Source of the DNA: Phialophora verrucosa
Lineage: Eukaryota > Ascomycota > Eurotiomycetes > Chaetothyriales > Herpotrichiellaceae
DNA: 64,000 nt
Direction of reading: 5' to 3'
Assembly: GCA_002099365.1 (NCBI GenBank)
Contig: MSED01000006.1
Span: forward strand, 1,860,001-1,924,000
Made by a program: the position numbers and the translations under genes. The notes below the pieces were generated by a model. It was not told the origin of the DNA, searched no databases, and saw only the letters and a list, made by a program, of their open reading frames with translations. Of this stretch, positions 54,555 through 64,000 are shown piece after piece. Position 1 is the first letter of the stretch; every line of letters begins with the position of its first letter.

Positions 54555-57500
54555 ATGGACCTTTCGCCGAGCATACCCTCTCCCAAGAAACCAAAGAGCC
54601 CTCGCCGTCAGTCGTCGAAGCAGCTCACGGCTGCCGAGCACCAGAACTCGCCGCCAAGCTCCCTCCCATCTTCGCCTGTATTTCCGGCTCGACCGCTGCG
54701 CCAACTACATGGGGGACAACAGAGCAAACAAATGACAGGTTCAGGCACGTTTCTTGCCGAATCTCCAAACATGGAGGATCACGACGACATCGAGGATCCC
54801 CATGACCTATCACTGTCAAGGAACCACATCCTCCGGGCTTCTATGGTCGACAATTTGGTCCTCTCTCTAGACCATTTCTCCGGCGGTTTCGACGATGCAC
54901 CCTTTACTCCGCGCAGCAACAGCTACGATACAAACGCAAGAGTTCGAGGAAGGGGAAGAGGCCATACATTCTCTTCCTCTACCTCCTCAGAAAATGACAT
55001 CCAACACCTGAGGGCTGCGCCGCAGCTCCCTCAGACCGTCCCGCGAGTACCTTTACGAAGCAGTGTGCGATATCAGAAGGATCTGCAGAAGTTGCCCAGC
55101 ATATTTGGTGAAGATGAAGACTCTACAAGGGCAAAGGTCTACGATGCACAGAGAGCCATACAGCCCCGTCATCCTAGGAGGAGGAAGAATGCGTCTGGCG
55201 GCGGGAAAAGCGACCACAGCAGTAACTCGTCAAGCATTGATCTTGGCCACTTGGCCAGCATGACAGGCCGACTAGGAGGCCCTGGGAACAGACGGTCAAG
55301 GAGCTTCGACTTCGGTACTAGACAACGAGAGGTGCGCACCAGCAAACCCGCTGTCAATGCCGATGGTCAAGCACCTACTCCGGTGATTTACCCTGGACCT
55401 GATGCTCAAAAAGGTGAAACTGTCAGTCCCTTGGTCCGCAAGAACAGCACCAAATCATCCAAGAGTGCATACGTCAAGAAGAGTCGGATGCCGGCAACAG
55501 GGCCAAATGTGACGAGGACTGATTCTGTGCCCCAACTGCCCTCGATGAAGAGCGTACCCAGCTTCCATGGCACCGACCACAAGCCTAGCATGTCCTCTCC
55601 GAGCGAACCCGTCGCAGCACCCAGACCAGGATTTTTTCGGCGCGTATTTGGGTCCAAGAACCCTACCGTGGAGACACATTCAGCACCCAATGTCCTAACA
55701 AAGTCACACCATGGGCGTGCCACTCCGGTGCAAGAAGAAAGCTCCCATGCTCCCGCCACACCGCCGGGGAAAATACATCGGCCCGTTCGTCGGACGTCCA
55801 CTGACGCTTCGGCGAACAAAGAGAACCAGCCAGTCCTTGCTAAGAAGTCTTCTGCGTTCTTCCGTAGGAGGAAGAAGTCGATCTCTAATGTAGTGCCCCC
55901 ACCTCTCCCTTTGACCTTGAACGCAGAGGTACCGGAAACCCAGCCTGTGGACGGTACGAGCCCAGTTAGCAGCCTGAGAGCGTTTATGGGACCTTATCTG
56001 GTTGACCCTCCGCCATCCGCAACCGGCCATGGTCATCCTCATGGCCATGTCCGTACCAACTCTATGCAGGGCTTCTACACACCCAATCTTCCGCCTCCTG
56101 TGTTTGGCCTGCCAAGTCAAGCTGGGACCCGACCCAAGGCAGCTCACAGTCGCAATGAGTCCCACAGTAGCAACAAGAGCAACAAGACCTTGAGATCGAA
56201 TGCGAAGCAGCCTTCCACTCTCCGCATACCGCACCAAGACTCCTTTTTAGCAGACAGTAGCAGTGTTGACGAGCCACTGAAACGGCCGTTTGACGCCTCA
56301 TCTGACCACGAGCGACGGGATCTGCGCCTCAGACATAGTGTGAACGATCTCAAACTGGAGCAGACAACCTCCGCAATCTCGCTGCCGAGCCCATTGTCCA
56401 ACCCGAGATCTGCAACAACAAGACAAGGATCATGGATGTCTGACAAGGTCTCGCCTACTTCATCCTATATTGCACCGCTATCTGCCTCGACGGACACTGA
56501 CCCAGGCCCCAAATCATTCTCCGCCCGGCGGCAAAACACTTTGGAGATCCCTCGAAAGCCCGTCAAAGGTTCGCCATTTGCTTCGGTATCTGATGTCAGT
56601 GAGGAATATAAATCGGCACCGAGCACGCCACTCATTATTGAAACCCCAGATGGGGCGATCGCTGGGTCCGCGCAGTCTTTCAATACCATGGCGCCGACTG
56701 ATTCTCTGAGCGAGGTGCCAGACTACAAAAGAAAGGCACAAAGCATATACGACCACACAGATGACGAGGTCGATCCCTCCGCTGCAGGAGCTTGGCTTGG
56801 AGACGCAGGGGTCGACAGAAGTTGTGTGCGAAAGGCTTTCATGGAACTCTTCGATTGGAAAAATCAGGATATACTTGACTCGCTCCGAGGACTGTGTGAC
56901 AATATCACTCTCAAAGGCGAGAGCCAAGTTATTGATCGTGTCTTGACTGCCTTTGCCCAGCGGTGGTGTGAATGCAACCCATCGCACAATTTCAAGTCCA
57001 GTGGTAAGAATTGCAAGTCCATTCCCCAGGAGACGTTGCTAACTAGAACAGATGTGGTGCATTCAATTGTGTACGCGATCTTGCTTCTCAATACGGATCT
57101 CCATCTGGCGGATATTGTACAGAAGATGACAAAAGCCCAGTTCATCCGCAACGCCATGAACACGATCAAGCGTGAAGTCCAGGAGTTGGAGGCTGACAAC
57201 GGCTCGCGGGGCCCGAAACGGACAAACTCCTCATCGCACGATGATACAGGCAGCGCAACATCCGACTTGAAGCGCCCTTCGGATCAAGCAAGCCATCAGG
57301 AAGCGCCACTCTCTGAAATTTACGAATCTGCCACAGGCGTCGGAGCGAACCGAGTCTGGGAAATGCAGATCGAGTCAGTCCTTAGGTCCTTCTACAACTC
57401 GATCTCCCAGGAACCTTTGCCACTTTCTGGGGCTCAGATTGAGCCTAACACTCACCTCAACCTGTCCAACAACTTCCTGACGATTGGGACAAACATGCTG

Positions 57501-58898
57501 CGCCGCACACCGAGCGTGCTCAGCAAAGCCCATTCCGATACCAATCGTGGCCGATTTGCAGGGGAAAGCAAGTCCCTTGGAGCTCGGTTCGTCACGAAAG
57601 CAAGGTCGCGGCCACGATTACCTTCAGCTCCTGGCTTTAACTCTAGTAGAACCAGCATCGACGAGTCTTCAGCTTGGAGTCCGTCAATGTCGAGCACATG
57701 GAGCAAAGTCTCCCTTGGGAAGACGCTCACGTCAATGTCGGTTGATTCCTTTGGCACTGAAGCCACTCATGCCGACTACCAGTCCTCGATTGGCTTTGCC
57801 AACGCATTAAGCCAAGCCATCATTCGAGAAGACCAGTTGGATCTGCCTATTGAAGATGGACCGAAAGCTGGTTCGCTGCTCGACGACGAGTCGCTGGAGC
57901 TCTGCGGTGCGCCGTGGGCCAAAGAAGGCATCTTGAAGCACAAATGTCACCTCGAGGGGGTGGATAAGAGGTCGAAGGATAGGAACTGGAACGACTGTTT
58001 TGCTGTGATCGAGAAGGGCTACATGAGGCTGTTCTCTTTCTCCATGACGGCCAAGTCTTTGCGCAACAAGGCTCGCGCTCCCAAGCCGGCGGTGGTTGGT
58101 GGAGGCAATTGGCAAGACAATGCCGAAGAGCTGTGGAAATTCACTCTTCGACACACGATTGCCAGCTCACTCCCACCGCCGGGCTACTCCAAGGCTCGGC
58201 CATATGTCTGGGCGCTCAGTCTGCCAACAGGGGCTGTCCACCTATTCTCTGTCGGGACTCCCGACATTGTCAAGGAGTTCGTGTCAACGGCCAACTTTTG
58301 GAGCGCGAGACTGTCCAAAGAGCCGATGATGGGTGGCATTAGCAACATGGAGTACGGCTGGAGTGACAGCATTGTCAACCGAGCATTGGCCTCAACAGAA
58401 GTCAATGGCGGACGTGCTGGAGTGGTGAGTCCGCGGCCAAGTACTCAGATGTCAATGCGAAGCTCCATGGACCACGTCGGCGGTGTACGGGCGAAGCTAC
58501 CAGGGGATAAGGTCCACATTAGCGACTGGTCGCCGCCGCAACAATCAATGTTTGCTTCTCAGTTGATGGAAGTGGACCAACTCCGTGCTCTCCAGGCGTA
58601 TGTGAGCAACGTGGAAGAGGAGTTGCAGAAGCACAATGACCTGCGCAGTCTGATGCTTCTGGCATACACGGCCAAGCACCCGAACTCAAACAAAGCGATG
58701 AACAACTGGGAGAAGAAAAGCAGTTACCTGCTCCGGGAGATCGTCAAGTTTCGCACGTATATCGACACGTTGCAGAACGCGCACGCCATGCGGGAGAGGA
58801 TCTATTGCATGCGGAAAGAGGAGGAAGAGGCGCAAAGGGTCGAGGCGGACTCACGGATGAGGACTGATGCGGCGAATGCTTTGATGGGAGTGATCTGA
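54555..58898 (+). CDS. Arf guanine-nucleotide exchange factor, Sec7 + PH (Syt1-like)
   Basis: The frame is open throughout, but a 48-nt in-phase intron (57004..57051: GTAAGA donor, GCTAAC branch, AACAG acceptor) interrupts the Sec7 domain. Removing it joins HNFKSS to DVVHSIVYAILLLNTDLHL and gives 1431 residues. The first ~700 residues are Ser/Pro-rich and disordered-looking. The Sec7 domain starts near residue 744 (AGAWLGDAGVDRS) and contains the NTDLH active-loop region; the catalytic glutamate region lies around FMELFDWKNQDI. A PH domain follows at ~1105-1265 (KEGILKHKCHLEGVDKRSKDRNW). A C-terminal coiled coil ends the protein. By layout it matches fungal Syt1-type Arf GEFs, acting on Arf/Arl GTPases at Golgi or endosomal membranes. 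Confidence 0.9.
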   Translation: MDLSPSIPSPKKPKSPRRQSSKQLTAAEHQNSPPSSLPSSPVFPARPLRQLHGGQQSKQMTGSGTFLAESPNMEDHDDIEDPHDLSLSRNHILRASMVDNLVLSLDHFSGGFDDAPFTPRSNSYDTNARVRGRGRGHTFSSSTSSENDIQHLRAAPQLPQTVPRVPLRSSVRYQKDLQKLPSIFGEDEDSTRAKVYDAQRAIQPRHPRRRKNASGGGKSDHSSNSSSIDLGHLASMTGRLGGPGNRRSRSFDFGTRQREVRTSKPAVNADGQAPTPVIYPGPDAQKGETVSPLVRKNSTKSSKSAYVKKSRMPATGPNVTRTDSVPQLPSMKSVPSFHGTDHKPSMSSPSEPVAAPRPGFFRRVFGSKNPTVETHSAPNVLTKSHHGRATPVQEESSHAPATPPGKIHRPVRRTSTDASANKENQPVLAKKSSAFFRRRKKSISNVVPPPLPLTLNAEVPETQPVDGTSPVSSLRAFMGPYLVDPPPSATGHGHPHGHVRTNSMQGFYTPNLPPPVFGLPSQAGTRPKAAHSRNESHSSNKSNKTLRSNAKQPSTLRIPHQDSFLADSSSVDEPLKRPFDASSDHERRDLRLRHSVNDLKLEQTTSAISLPSPLSNPRSATTRQGSWMSDKVSPTSSYIAPLSASTDTDPGPKSFSARRQNTLEIPRKPVKGSPFASVSDVSEEYKSAPSTPLIIETPDGAIAGSAQSFNTMAPTDSLSEVPDYKRKAQSIYDHTDDEVDPSAAGAWLGDAGVDRSCVRKAFMELFDWKNQDILDSLRGLCDNITLKGESQVIDRVLTAFAQRWCECNPSHNFKSSGKNCKSIPQETLLTRTDVVHSIVYAILLLNTDLHLADIVQKMTKAQFIRNAMNTIKREVQELEADNGSRGPKRTNSSSHDDTGSATSDLKRPSDQASHQEAPLSEIYESATGVGANRVWEMQIESVLRSFYNSISQEPLPLSGAQIEPNTHLNLSNNFLTIGTNMLRRTPSVLSKAHSDTNRGRFAGESKSLGARFVTKARSRPRLPSAPGFNSSRTSIDESSAWSPSMSSTWSKVSLGKTLTSMSVDSFGTEATHADYQSSIGFANALSQAIIREDQLDLPIEDGPKAGSLLDDESLELCGAPWAKEGILKHKCHLEGVDKRSKDRNWNDCFAVIEKGYMRLFSFSMTAKSLRNKARAPKPAVVGGGNWQDNAEELWKFTLRHTIASSLPPPGYSKARPYVWALSLPTGAVHLFSVGTPDIVKEFVSTANFWSARLSKEPMMGGISNMEYGWSDSIVNRALASTEVNGGRAGVVSPRPSTQMSMRSSMDHVGGVRAKLPGDKVHISDWSPPQQSMFASQLMEVDQLRALQAYVSNVEEELQKHNDLRSLMLLAYTAKHPNSNKAMNNWEKKSSYLLREIVKFRTYIDTLQNAHAMRERIYCMRKEEEEAQRVEADSRMRTDAANALMGVI

Positions 58899-59736
58899 TA
58901 TTGGCATTGCGGTATCGCGTACGCTGCCTCATCCATCTGTACAAATAGTAGACGACCTGATGATTCACGATGGCGCCCACGAGCGAGCAAGATGATACAT
59001 GTATACGTATACGTACCTGGCTGTATAATATAAGAAATGCGTTTCAGAACCACGCTGGATTGGCCAAGACGATCGTCTGCTTATCTCTGCTCAGTGCTTT
59101 CGGGATACTCGTAGTCCCTGAGCTGGAGCAGTGTATGAGTGTGCGACAATAGTTGAGGGCCGAGTCTCGCCAGTGCACTCGCTTAAGCTCCTGAAAACCC
59201 CAAAGCGGCCAGGGGGGATGATCCATGTCTGACAGACAAGACGGCGATCAAATGACGCAGGTTCTGACCCGCAAACCACTGGCAAACCACGGCAAACGAG
59301 AGGAGCGGCGCGGGTCACCGGGAATGATTACTGCCCCAGCTCGGTGCCTGACCGCCGGTGACGGCCCTAGCCCGATGTTGTGGCCAGCCCCGAATTGGGC
59401 CTGGCGTCAAGCCGCTCGCCGAAGGGGCAACAGACGGGACCGAGTGAAGCAATGTGAGGATTCTGTGACTTGTAGTGGCCCCGGCGTCAGTCACTGTACG
59501 CCTGGTTCTCTTGCCACGGCAGCACTCTCCGAGTACTCGAACCCACAGACTCCGGCCGATCAACCTGGTACAGCAGTGTTGGTGTTGACAACACGCGCAA
59601 CCCGACGATTCGGTCATTGCGCGCGTCCCCTCTCCTCCTACCCCCGATGTCCGCGACACAATCGTCCAGAGGCTCGAATCAGATCGGCCAGCCACTGCGC
59701 ATTGGAAAAGGATAATAGTCCACGTCCGACCTGCCA
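58899..59736. other. Intergenic between Sec7-PH and CM1 genes
   Basis: About 840 bp with only short frames. An alternating ACATGTATACGTATACGTAC run is at about 58995-59014. The rest is presumably UTR and promoter. Confidence 0.4.
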
Positions 59737-62700
59737 ATGTCTATCATGTCCTCGTCAATGTTGAGCGACCGACCGCGAACGGAGCGGCGGTCGTCGCGAG
59801 TACCAGGCGGATTCGACCAAGAGGAGGAGGACGACGACGTGGCATCCGTTGGGAGCGGCCACGAAGATTCGCACCACACAGAGAACGACCACGAACCATC
59901 CTCTCTCCTGCCTGCATTTAGAGATCCCAGCAGTCTGCTGCAGCCCATTGACGAGCACACCAATCTGGATCTGCCTGCAAACCACACTTTCGACGAAAGC
60001 GAAATGAACAAGAAACTACTAGATCACGAGTCCAGCTTCCTGCCCGACCACTCTCCATTGGTTGAGCGGGACTCTCAGACTACTGGCGCAGACGACACGC
60101 ACTTGTTCGGCGTTGTTAATGACAATGTTGCTGTGCGCAAGAAGCCGCATCCCATCCAGACATCCCACCCCTCTGATGGTACCGAGAACTATGTGGAAGG
60201 GAGGCCAGTCCAATCCCCGAAGACGCCACCTGGGGGTTACAAGACGCCTGCACCTGAACGGCAAAAGTTTCGTAACACGCTCGAGAGTGGTCGATCGACG
60301 CCTCAACCACCATCGACCTCCATGCTCGAGAGCATGTCCTCCTCTCCCACCGCCGCCGCCGCCGCCCGAACGCTTTCGCGCGTGCAATCCTTGGCCACGA
60401 TGGGGGGTTATGAGACTGCGGATGAGACGGCAGATCAGACCAAAACGGTCAAGGGCTCAACGAGTGTCGAGGGGGATAATGAGGCCACACCGCGGAAGAA
60501 CGAGACCCAGTATCTCGGAGTACCAGACCCCGACGGCCTGCTAGACGGTACGGAGAGCAAACCTAAGCATAGACGGCCCGGGTATCTGCACAAGAGATCC
60601 TCTCAGGCTCGCCTGTCTTACGATTCCATGGCCAGCTCCAATACCGATGCTAGTGATGCGACCATCGGCGCGGATTTCGCTCTGCAGTCCGGTGGTGCAC
60701 TGCCTGATTCCAGCGACCGACGAAAAGCGAGGAACACAATCTCGAGACAGGCCAGTCTAGGAAGTATGATGTCTGGCATCTCGGGCATGAGCGACGACGA
60801 ACCTCGAGCCCAGAGGCAGGTCAGCACGAATGACTTGGGTACGTTGCAGGAAGAGAGTCCCAACTCTAACAAGGCCGGAGGGTACAATACGCCTCGCGCC
60901 TCGGTCTACAACTTCAATATGCCCAGCGACACAGTCATCGCAAATAACGTTCGCGACCTGGAAGTGCCGGGCACGTTCGCTCGGCAATACCGTCAAGAGC
61001 GAAGCATGTCGCCCGAGAAGAGCAACACAATCATCGGTCTGACGCCAGGCCCTAAGAGAGGCCTGACTCTGAAGGAACACAGAAGTACAGTGGAAAAGCT
61101 GGGCAAGGAGAACTTCGACCTGAAGATGAAGATCCACTTCCTGGATCAGGCTTTGCAGAAGAGGTCCGAAGACGGCATCAAGGAAATGATCACAGAAAAC
61201 GTACAGCTGAAGTCCGACCGATTACGATTGGAAAAGGATAATCATAATCTACGGAAGCAGGTCCGAGATCTGCAGAAGAAACTCGAGGAGACAAACGGTG
61301 CTCGAGATTCACCCAACGCCGACCAGGGATATGCGACAGACGAGGAAAGGAGTCCCACGGCCGAGGAGGAAGTTCTTTACCTCCGGGAACGCGTCGAGGT
61401 CAACGAGATCGAAATTGATAAACTCCGTCAAGAGAACATTGCGAAAGAAACTGAGAAGCGACGGCTAGCGGAGATGGTCAAGTCCTTGGGTGATACCCGG
61501 GCCGCTGCGTCCGACGTCGGCTCTCGAGAGGAGCGCGATATGTGGAAGGACATGCTCGAAGCAGAAACCATCGCCCGCGAGCAGTCAGAAGAAGACAATA
61601 AGCGTCTCCGAGAAGAAATTGCCAGAATCAGAAATGACACCTTTGCGTCCGGCAAATCTGGCTCACGGAAGATCAAGATCGGAGGCTCGGTCGTTTCGAG
61701 GTCTAGTAGTGTCGAAGCAACAACCGCCAAAGATGCAGAGATTGACAGGTTGAGGCATGAAGTCTCGGAGCTGCAGAAAATGATCGGCGCACAGGCGTCG
61801 ACTTTGACTTCTCGGAACAAGGAGAAGGAGCGTTTGTACCAGGAGATTGAAGATCTCAAGCTTGGACGCATGGGTGGACTGCGATCTGTGGCCGGGGACA
61901 GCATCCTCGATCGCTCAGCATCCCGGGCGAGGTCTCATTCGCGTGCCAGCAACGGCACAAGGATGTCTCGGTTGAGCGACCAAGAGCGGGAAACTCTCGA
62001 GTCTAGGATCAACGAGCTCCGCGACGAGGTATCCCAGCTGAAGCTCGAAAACCAGGATCTGCAAAGTCAGTTCGATGAGGCACTTGCCGAGCTGGATGCG
62101 GTTGATGCTCAAGCCCAGGCAGATGCTGATCAGTTCAACGAAGAGCTTGCCCTCCTTACGCAGGAGCGAGACAATGCTCTGCGTGACGCTGAAGAACAGG
62201 ATCATGCTTTCCAACAATTGAAGAGCGAAGCTCAGGAAGAGATTGACGGCCTGGGAGATGAGCTCGACGCCAAGGTCAGGGAATGTTCAGAACTTGAGGA
62301 AGAGCTCAAAGCACAGGTTGAGAATGTGAAAGCTCTGCAGGCTGAGATGCGATCTGCGGCCGAGGGTCTCGTGCGCCTTGAAAATGATGCGCAGCAAAAC
62401 CTCGCACGATACCAGTCCGTCAAGGCGGAGCTTGACGATGCCAACCGAGAGCTTGAGAGCCTCGAAAAGTCCCTCTCTGAAGCGGAAACCAAAGTACAGC
62501 GCCTAACGGTCCAACAGGAGAGCAGTCACAATGAGATTGCCTTCCTTCGCGAAGAGCAAGACGCTGACAAGATCAAGATTGGCGACCTAGAGTCCCTGCT
62601 CAAGAAAGTCCACCTTAATTTGGAATCGGAACGAGACAAGAGTAGGGACCTTGAACGTCGGATCAACGAGGAACGAACACAACGCGACGCAGTTGCCAGT

Positions 62701-64000
62701 CAGGAGAAGCAAGAAGTGCAGCGCGTCATCAATGACCTCAACCGTGAGGCTTCTGGGGCGAAAGACGACCTTCGGAAAGTGCGCAAAGCATTGTCTGTTC
62801 GTGACATTGAGGCCAAATCATACCAAGAGCGCCTCTCTGAGCTGGAAGAGAGTCTGCGGAACATCATAGGCGAACCGAACAGTTCGAGATCGAGCTTGAT
62901 TAGTGCGGTGACCAAGATGCGACGGGAGCTGGATCAGACTAGCATGGATCTTCAGTCAGTTCGAACGAGACTCGAGCAGACTGAAAGCCTGCTTGCTGAT
63001 CGCGACGCCTTGCTCGAATCGACGAGCCATGAATGCCGAAAGCTGGCCGATGCATACGAGCGTGAAAAGGCGGGCAGACGTCAAGATAAAGTGGACTTTG
63101 AGAAGACTTACAAGGGTCATAACTCGACCACTCGGGCCCTGACGTCGGCATCCGCCAGGGTTGCCGAGCTGGAAGGACTGCGCCAGACCGACAGGAAGCG
63201 GATGACACAGATGGAGAATCAACTCAAAGAACAGTTGTCGGAGCGGAATCAGATTCTGCTGAACCTATGGAAGAGGCTGTCTGCTATGTGTGGACCCGAC
63301 TGGGCTCACAATAACAGTCTCATCAATGGCAATTTGCCCTCTCAGGAAGTCATTGGCAATATGCTCTTTTGGCCCGGGTTCAGCAGAAACTTGCTCCTGG
63401 CCGCCAAGCAGGTCGAAGGGACGTTGTCCACCTTCAGAGAAAAGATCAAGCGTGTGGAGCGCGAGCTGTACAAAGAATACCAGGCTCTAGAGCAGACACT
63501 GGAAGTCCGAACACGCAAGCTTGAGCGCATCGAGGAGAGCTGGGAACAGATGAAGATCAAGATGTCGGAAATGGAGACTCGAATGGACCACGCCCCTCGA
63601 ACGCCCAAGTCAACCAGGACGCCAGAGATCAGCAAGCTCAAGGGTGAGAACAGGCTACTGAAGGCCGAGCTTCAGCTTCTCCAGCAGCAACAAGCGCATC
63701 ATAATCTAAACCGACGAGACAGGAACGAGAGTCGAGCATCGGGTTACTCGGCGAGCATTATGTCGAATGAGGCACCGGCGCAAGTCGACGGAGCGGTAAA
63801 CGGCACCGCCGGCGTGCCACCTCGCTCGTCAAGCATGAGACGGAGTCGAGGTATGGAATTGCAGCGCCATCATTCGACGGGCATTGTGGAACATCTTGCT
63901 AGCATGGGCGGAGACGTTGGCTCGCTCCGGTCAAACTCGATCTCAAGTCGACACTCGGGCTATGCGCAGCCTACGGATCGAGGCGGCCTCATGATTCCCG
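59737..64000 (+). CDS. apsB: CM1 (Cnn_1N) coiled-coil protein, ApsB/Mto1-like, 3' partial
   Basis: One frame runs open from 59737 to the right edge (1421 residues visible) with no intron. Three ATGs in frame (59737, 59746, 59758) follow a TAG at 59716, so the start is narrow but not exact. The first ~430 residues are Ser/Thr/Pro-rich. At ~442-510 is a centrosomin motif 1 (CM1): GLTLKEHRSTVEKLGKEN then LKMKIHFLDQAL. CM1 binds gamma-tubulin complexes in ApsB, Mto1 and Pcp1. More than 800 residues of coiled coil follow (RIKQENI/ELEEELKA-type heptads). A Ser-rich tail begins near residue 1330. It should recruit microtubule nucleation to septal or spindle-pole-body outer organising centres. The C-terminus, which decides between ApsB/Mto1 and Pcp1 type, is beyond the window. 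Confidence 0.85.
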   Translation, partial: MSIMSSSMLSDRPRTERRSSRVPGGFDQEEEDDDVASVGSGHEDSHHTENDHEPSSLLPAFRDPSSLLQPIDEHTNLDLPANHTFDESEMNKKLLDHESSFLPDHSPLVERDSQTTGADDTHLFGVVNDNVAVRKKPHPIQTSHPSDGTENYVEGRPVQSPKTPPGGYKTPAPERQKFRNTLESGRSTPQPPSTSMLESMSSSPTAAAAARTLSRVQSLATMGGYETADETADQTKTVKGSTSVEGDNEATPRKNETQYLGVPDPDGLLDGTESKPKHRRPGYLHKRSSQARLSYDSMASSNTDASDATIGADFALQSGGALPDSSDRRKARNTISRQASLGSMMSGISGMSDDEPRAQRQVSTNDLGTLQEESPNSNKAGGYNTPRASVYNFNMPSDTVIANNVRDLEVPGTFARQYRQERSMSPEKSNTIIGLTPGPKRGLTLKEHRSTVEKLGKENFDLKMKIHFLDQALQKRSEDGIKEMITENVQLKSDRLRLEKDNHNLRKQVRDLQKKLEETNGARDSPNADQGYATDEERSPTAEEEVLYLRERVEVNEIEIDKLRQENIAKETEKRRLAEMVKSLGDTRAAASDVGSREERDMWKDMLEAETIAREQSEEDNKRLREEIARIRNDTFASGKSGSRKIKIGGSVVSRSSSVEATTAKDAEIDRLRHEVSELQKMIGAQASTLTSRNKEKERLYQEIEDLKLGRMGGLRSVAGDSILDRSASRARSHSRASNGTRMSRLSDQERETLESRINELRDEVSQLKLENQDLQSQFDEALAELDAVDAQAQADADQFNEELALLTQERDNALRDAEEQDHAFQQLKSEAQEEIDGLGDELDAKVRECSELEEELKAQVENVKALQAEMRSAAEGLVRLENDAQQNLARYQSVKAELDDANRELESLEKSLSEAETKVQRLTVQQESSHNEIAFLREEQDADKIKIGDLESLLKKVHLNLESERDKSRDLERRINEERTQRDAVASQEKQEVQRVINDLNREASGAKDDLRKVRKALSVRDIEAKSYQERLSELEESLRNIIGEPNSSRSSLISAVTKMRRELDQTSMDLQSVRTRLEQTESLLADRDALLESTSHECRKLADAYEREKAGRRQDKVDFEKTYKGHNSTTRALTSASARVAELEGLRQTDRKRMTQMENQLKEQLSERNQILLNLWKRLSAMCGPDWAHNNSLINGNLPSQEVIGNMLFWPGFSRNLLLAAKQVEGTLSTFREKIKRVERELYKEYQALEQTLEVRTRKLERIEESWEQMKIKMSEMETRMDHAPRTPKSTRTPEISKLKGENRLLKAELQLLQQQQAHHNLNRRDRNESRASGYSASIMSNEAPAQVDGAVNGTAGVPPRSSSMRRSRGMELQRHHSTGIVEHLASMGGDVGSLRSNSISSRHSGYAQPTDRGGLMIP

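Noticed and set aside
59225..59764. 179-codon plus-strand frame before the CM1 gene
   Set aside because: It overlaps the CM1 start in a different frame, is low in conserved features, and is likely 5' UTR or promoter.

Overview
This window is nuclear DNA of a filamentous ascomycete (Pezizomycotina). The evidence is dense genes on both strands, short introns (mostly 45-100 nt) with GT..CTRAY..YAG signals, and a typical Pezizomycotina gene set: an IEC3-type Ino80 subunit, a fungal Osh3-like protein, an ApsB-like CM1 protein, a bZIP-DUF3425 regulator and an MpaB-family oxygenase. The overall look suggests Eurotiomycetes, possibly Chaetothyriales, but that placement is only an impression. All exon borders were derived by hand from splice consensus, frame continuity and family conservation.

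Region 1 (1-30.3 kb) is mostly conserved housekeeping DNA. In order it holds a Btz/CASC3-domain protein cut by the left edge, a Nop13-like two-RRM protein, an Ino80 IEC3 subunit, an Osh3-type oxysterol-binding protein, an atypical protein kinase, trehalose-6-phosphate synthase, a START-like protein, a DUF1917 protein and a PP28/PDAP1-like protein. These are followed by an MCT-type MFS transporter, trehalose-6-phosphate phosphatase, a poly(A)-polymerase-like protein with a substituted catalytic residue, and a GFA-domain protein. Both core enzymes of trehalose synthesis therefore lie within about 15 kb of each other.

Region 2 (about 30-52 kb) looks accessory. It starts with a compact metabolic group: an aldehyde dehydrogenase, a 2OG-Fe(II) oxygenase, a 4-coumarate-CoA-ligase-like enzyme and a crotonase, the last two divergent from one 430-bp promoter. 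Ligase plus crotonase plus aldehyde dehydrogenase is the set used for CoA-dependent side-chain shortening of hydroxycinnamic acids (ferulate to vanillin to vanillate), so a plant-phenolic catabolic or tailoring cluster is a reasonable hypothesis. Next come a C2H2 regulator that appears broken by frameshifts, a bZIP-DUF3425 regulator, a remnant of a fungal transcription-factor C-terminus, a secreted Diels-Alderase/CrtC-like lipocalin protein, an MpaB/Lcp-type oxygenase, and a clearly dead Tri12-type MFS efflux pump. A degenerate 56-bp repeat occurs at 42.1 and 52.1 kb, on either side of the decayed part.

Region 3 (52.2-64 kb) returns to conserved trafficking and cytoskeleton genes: an UNC-50/Gmh1 protein, a large Sec7-PH Arf exchange factor, and an ApsB/Mto1-type CM1 coiled-coil protein that runs off the right edge. 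I found no rRNA, convincing tRNA, CRISPR or intact transposon in the window.
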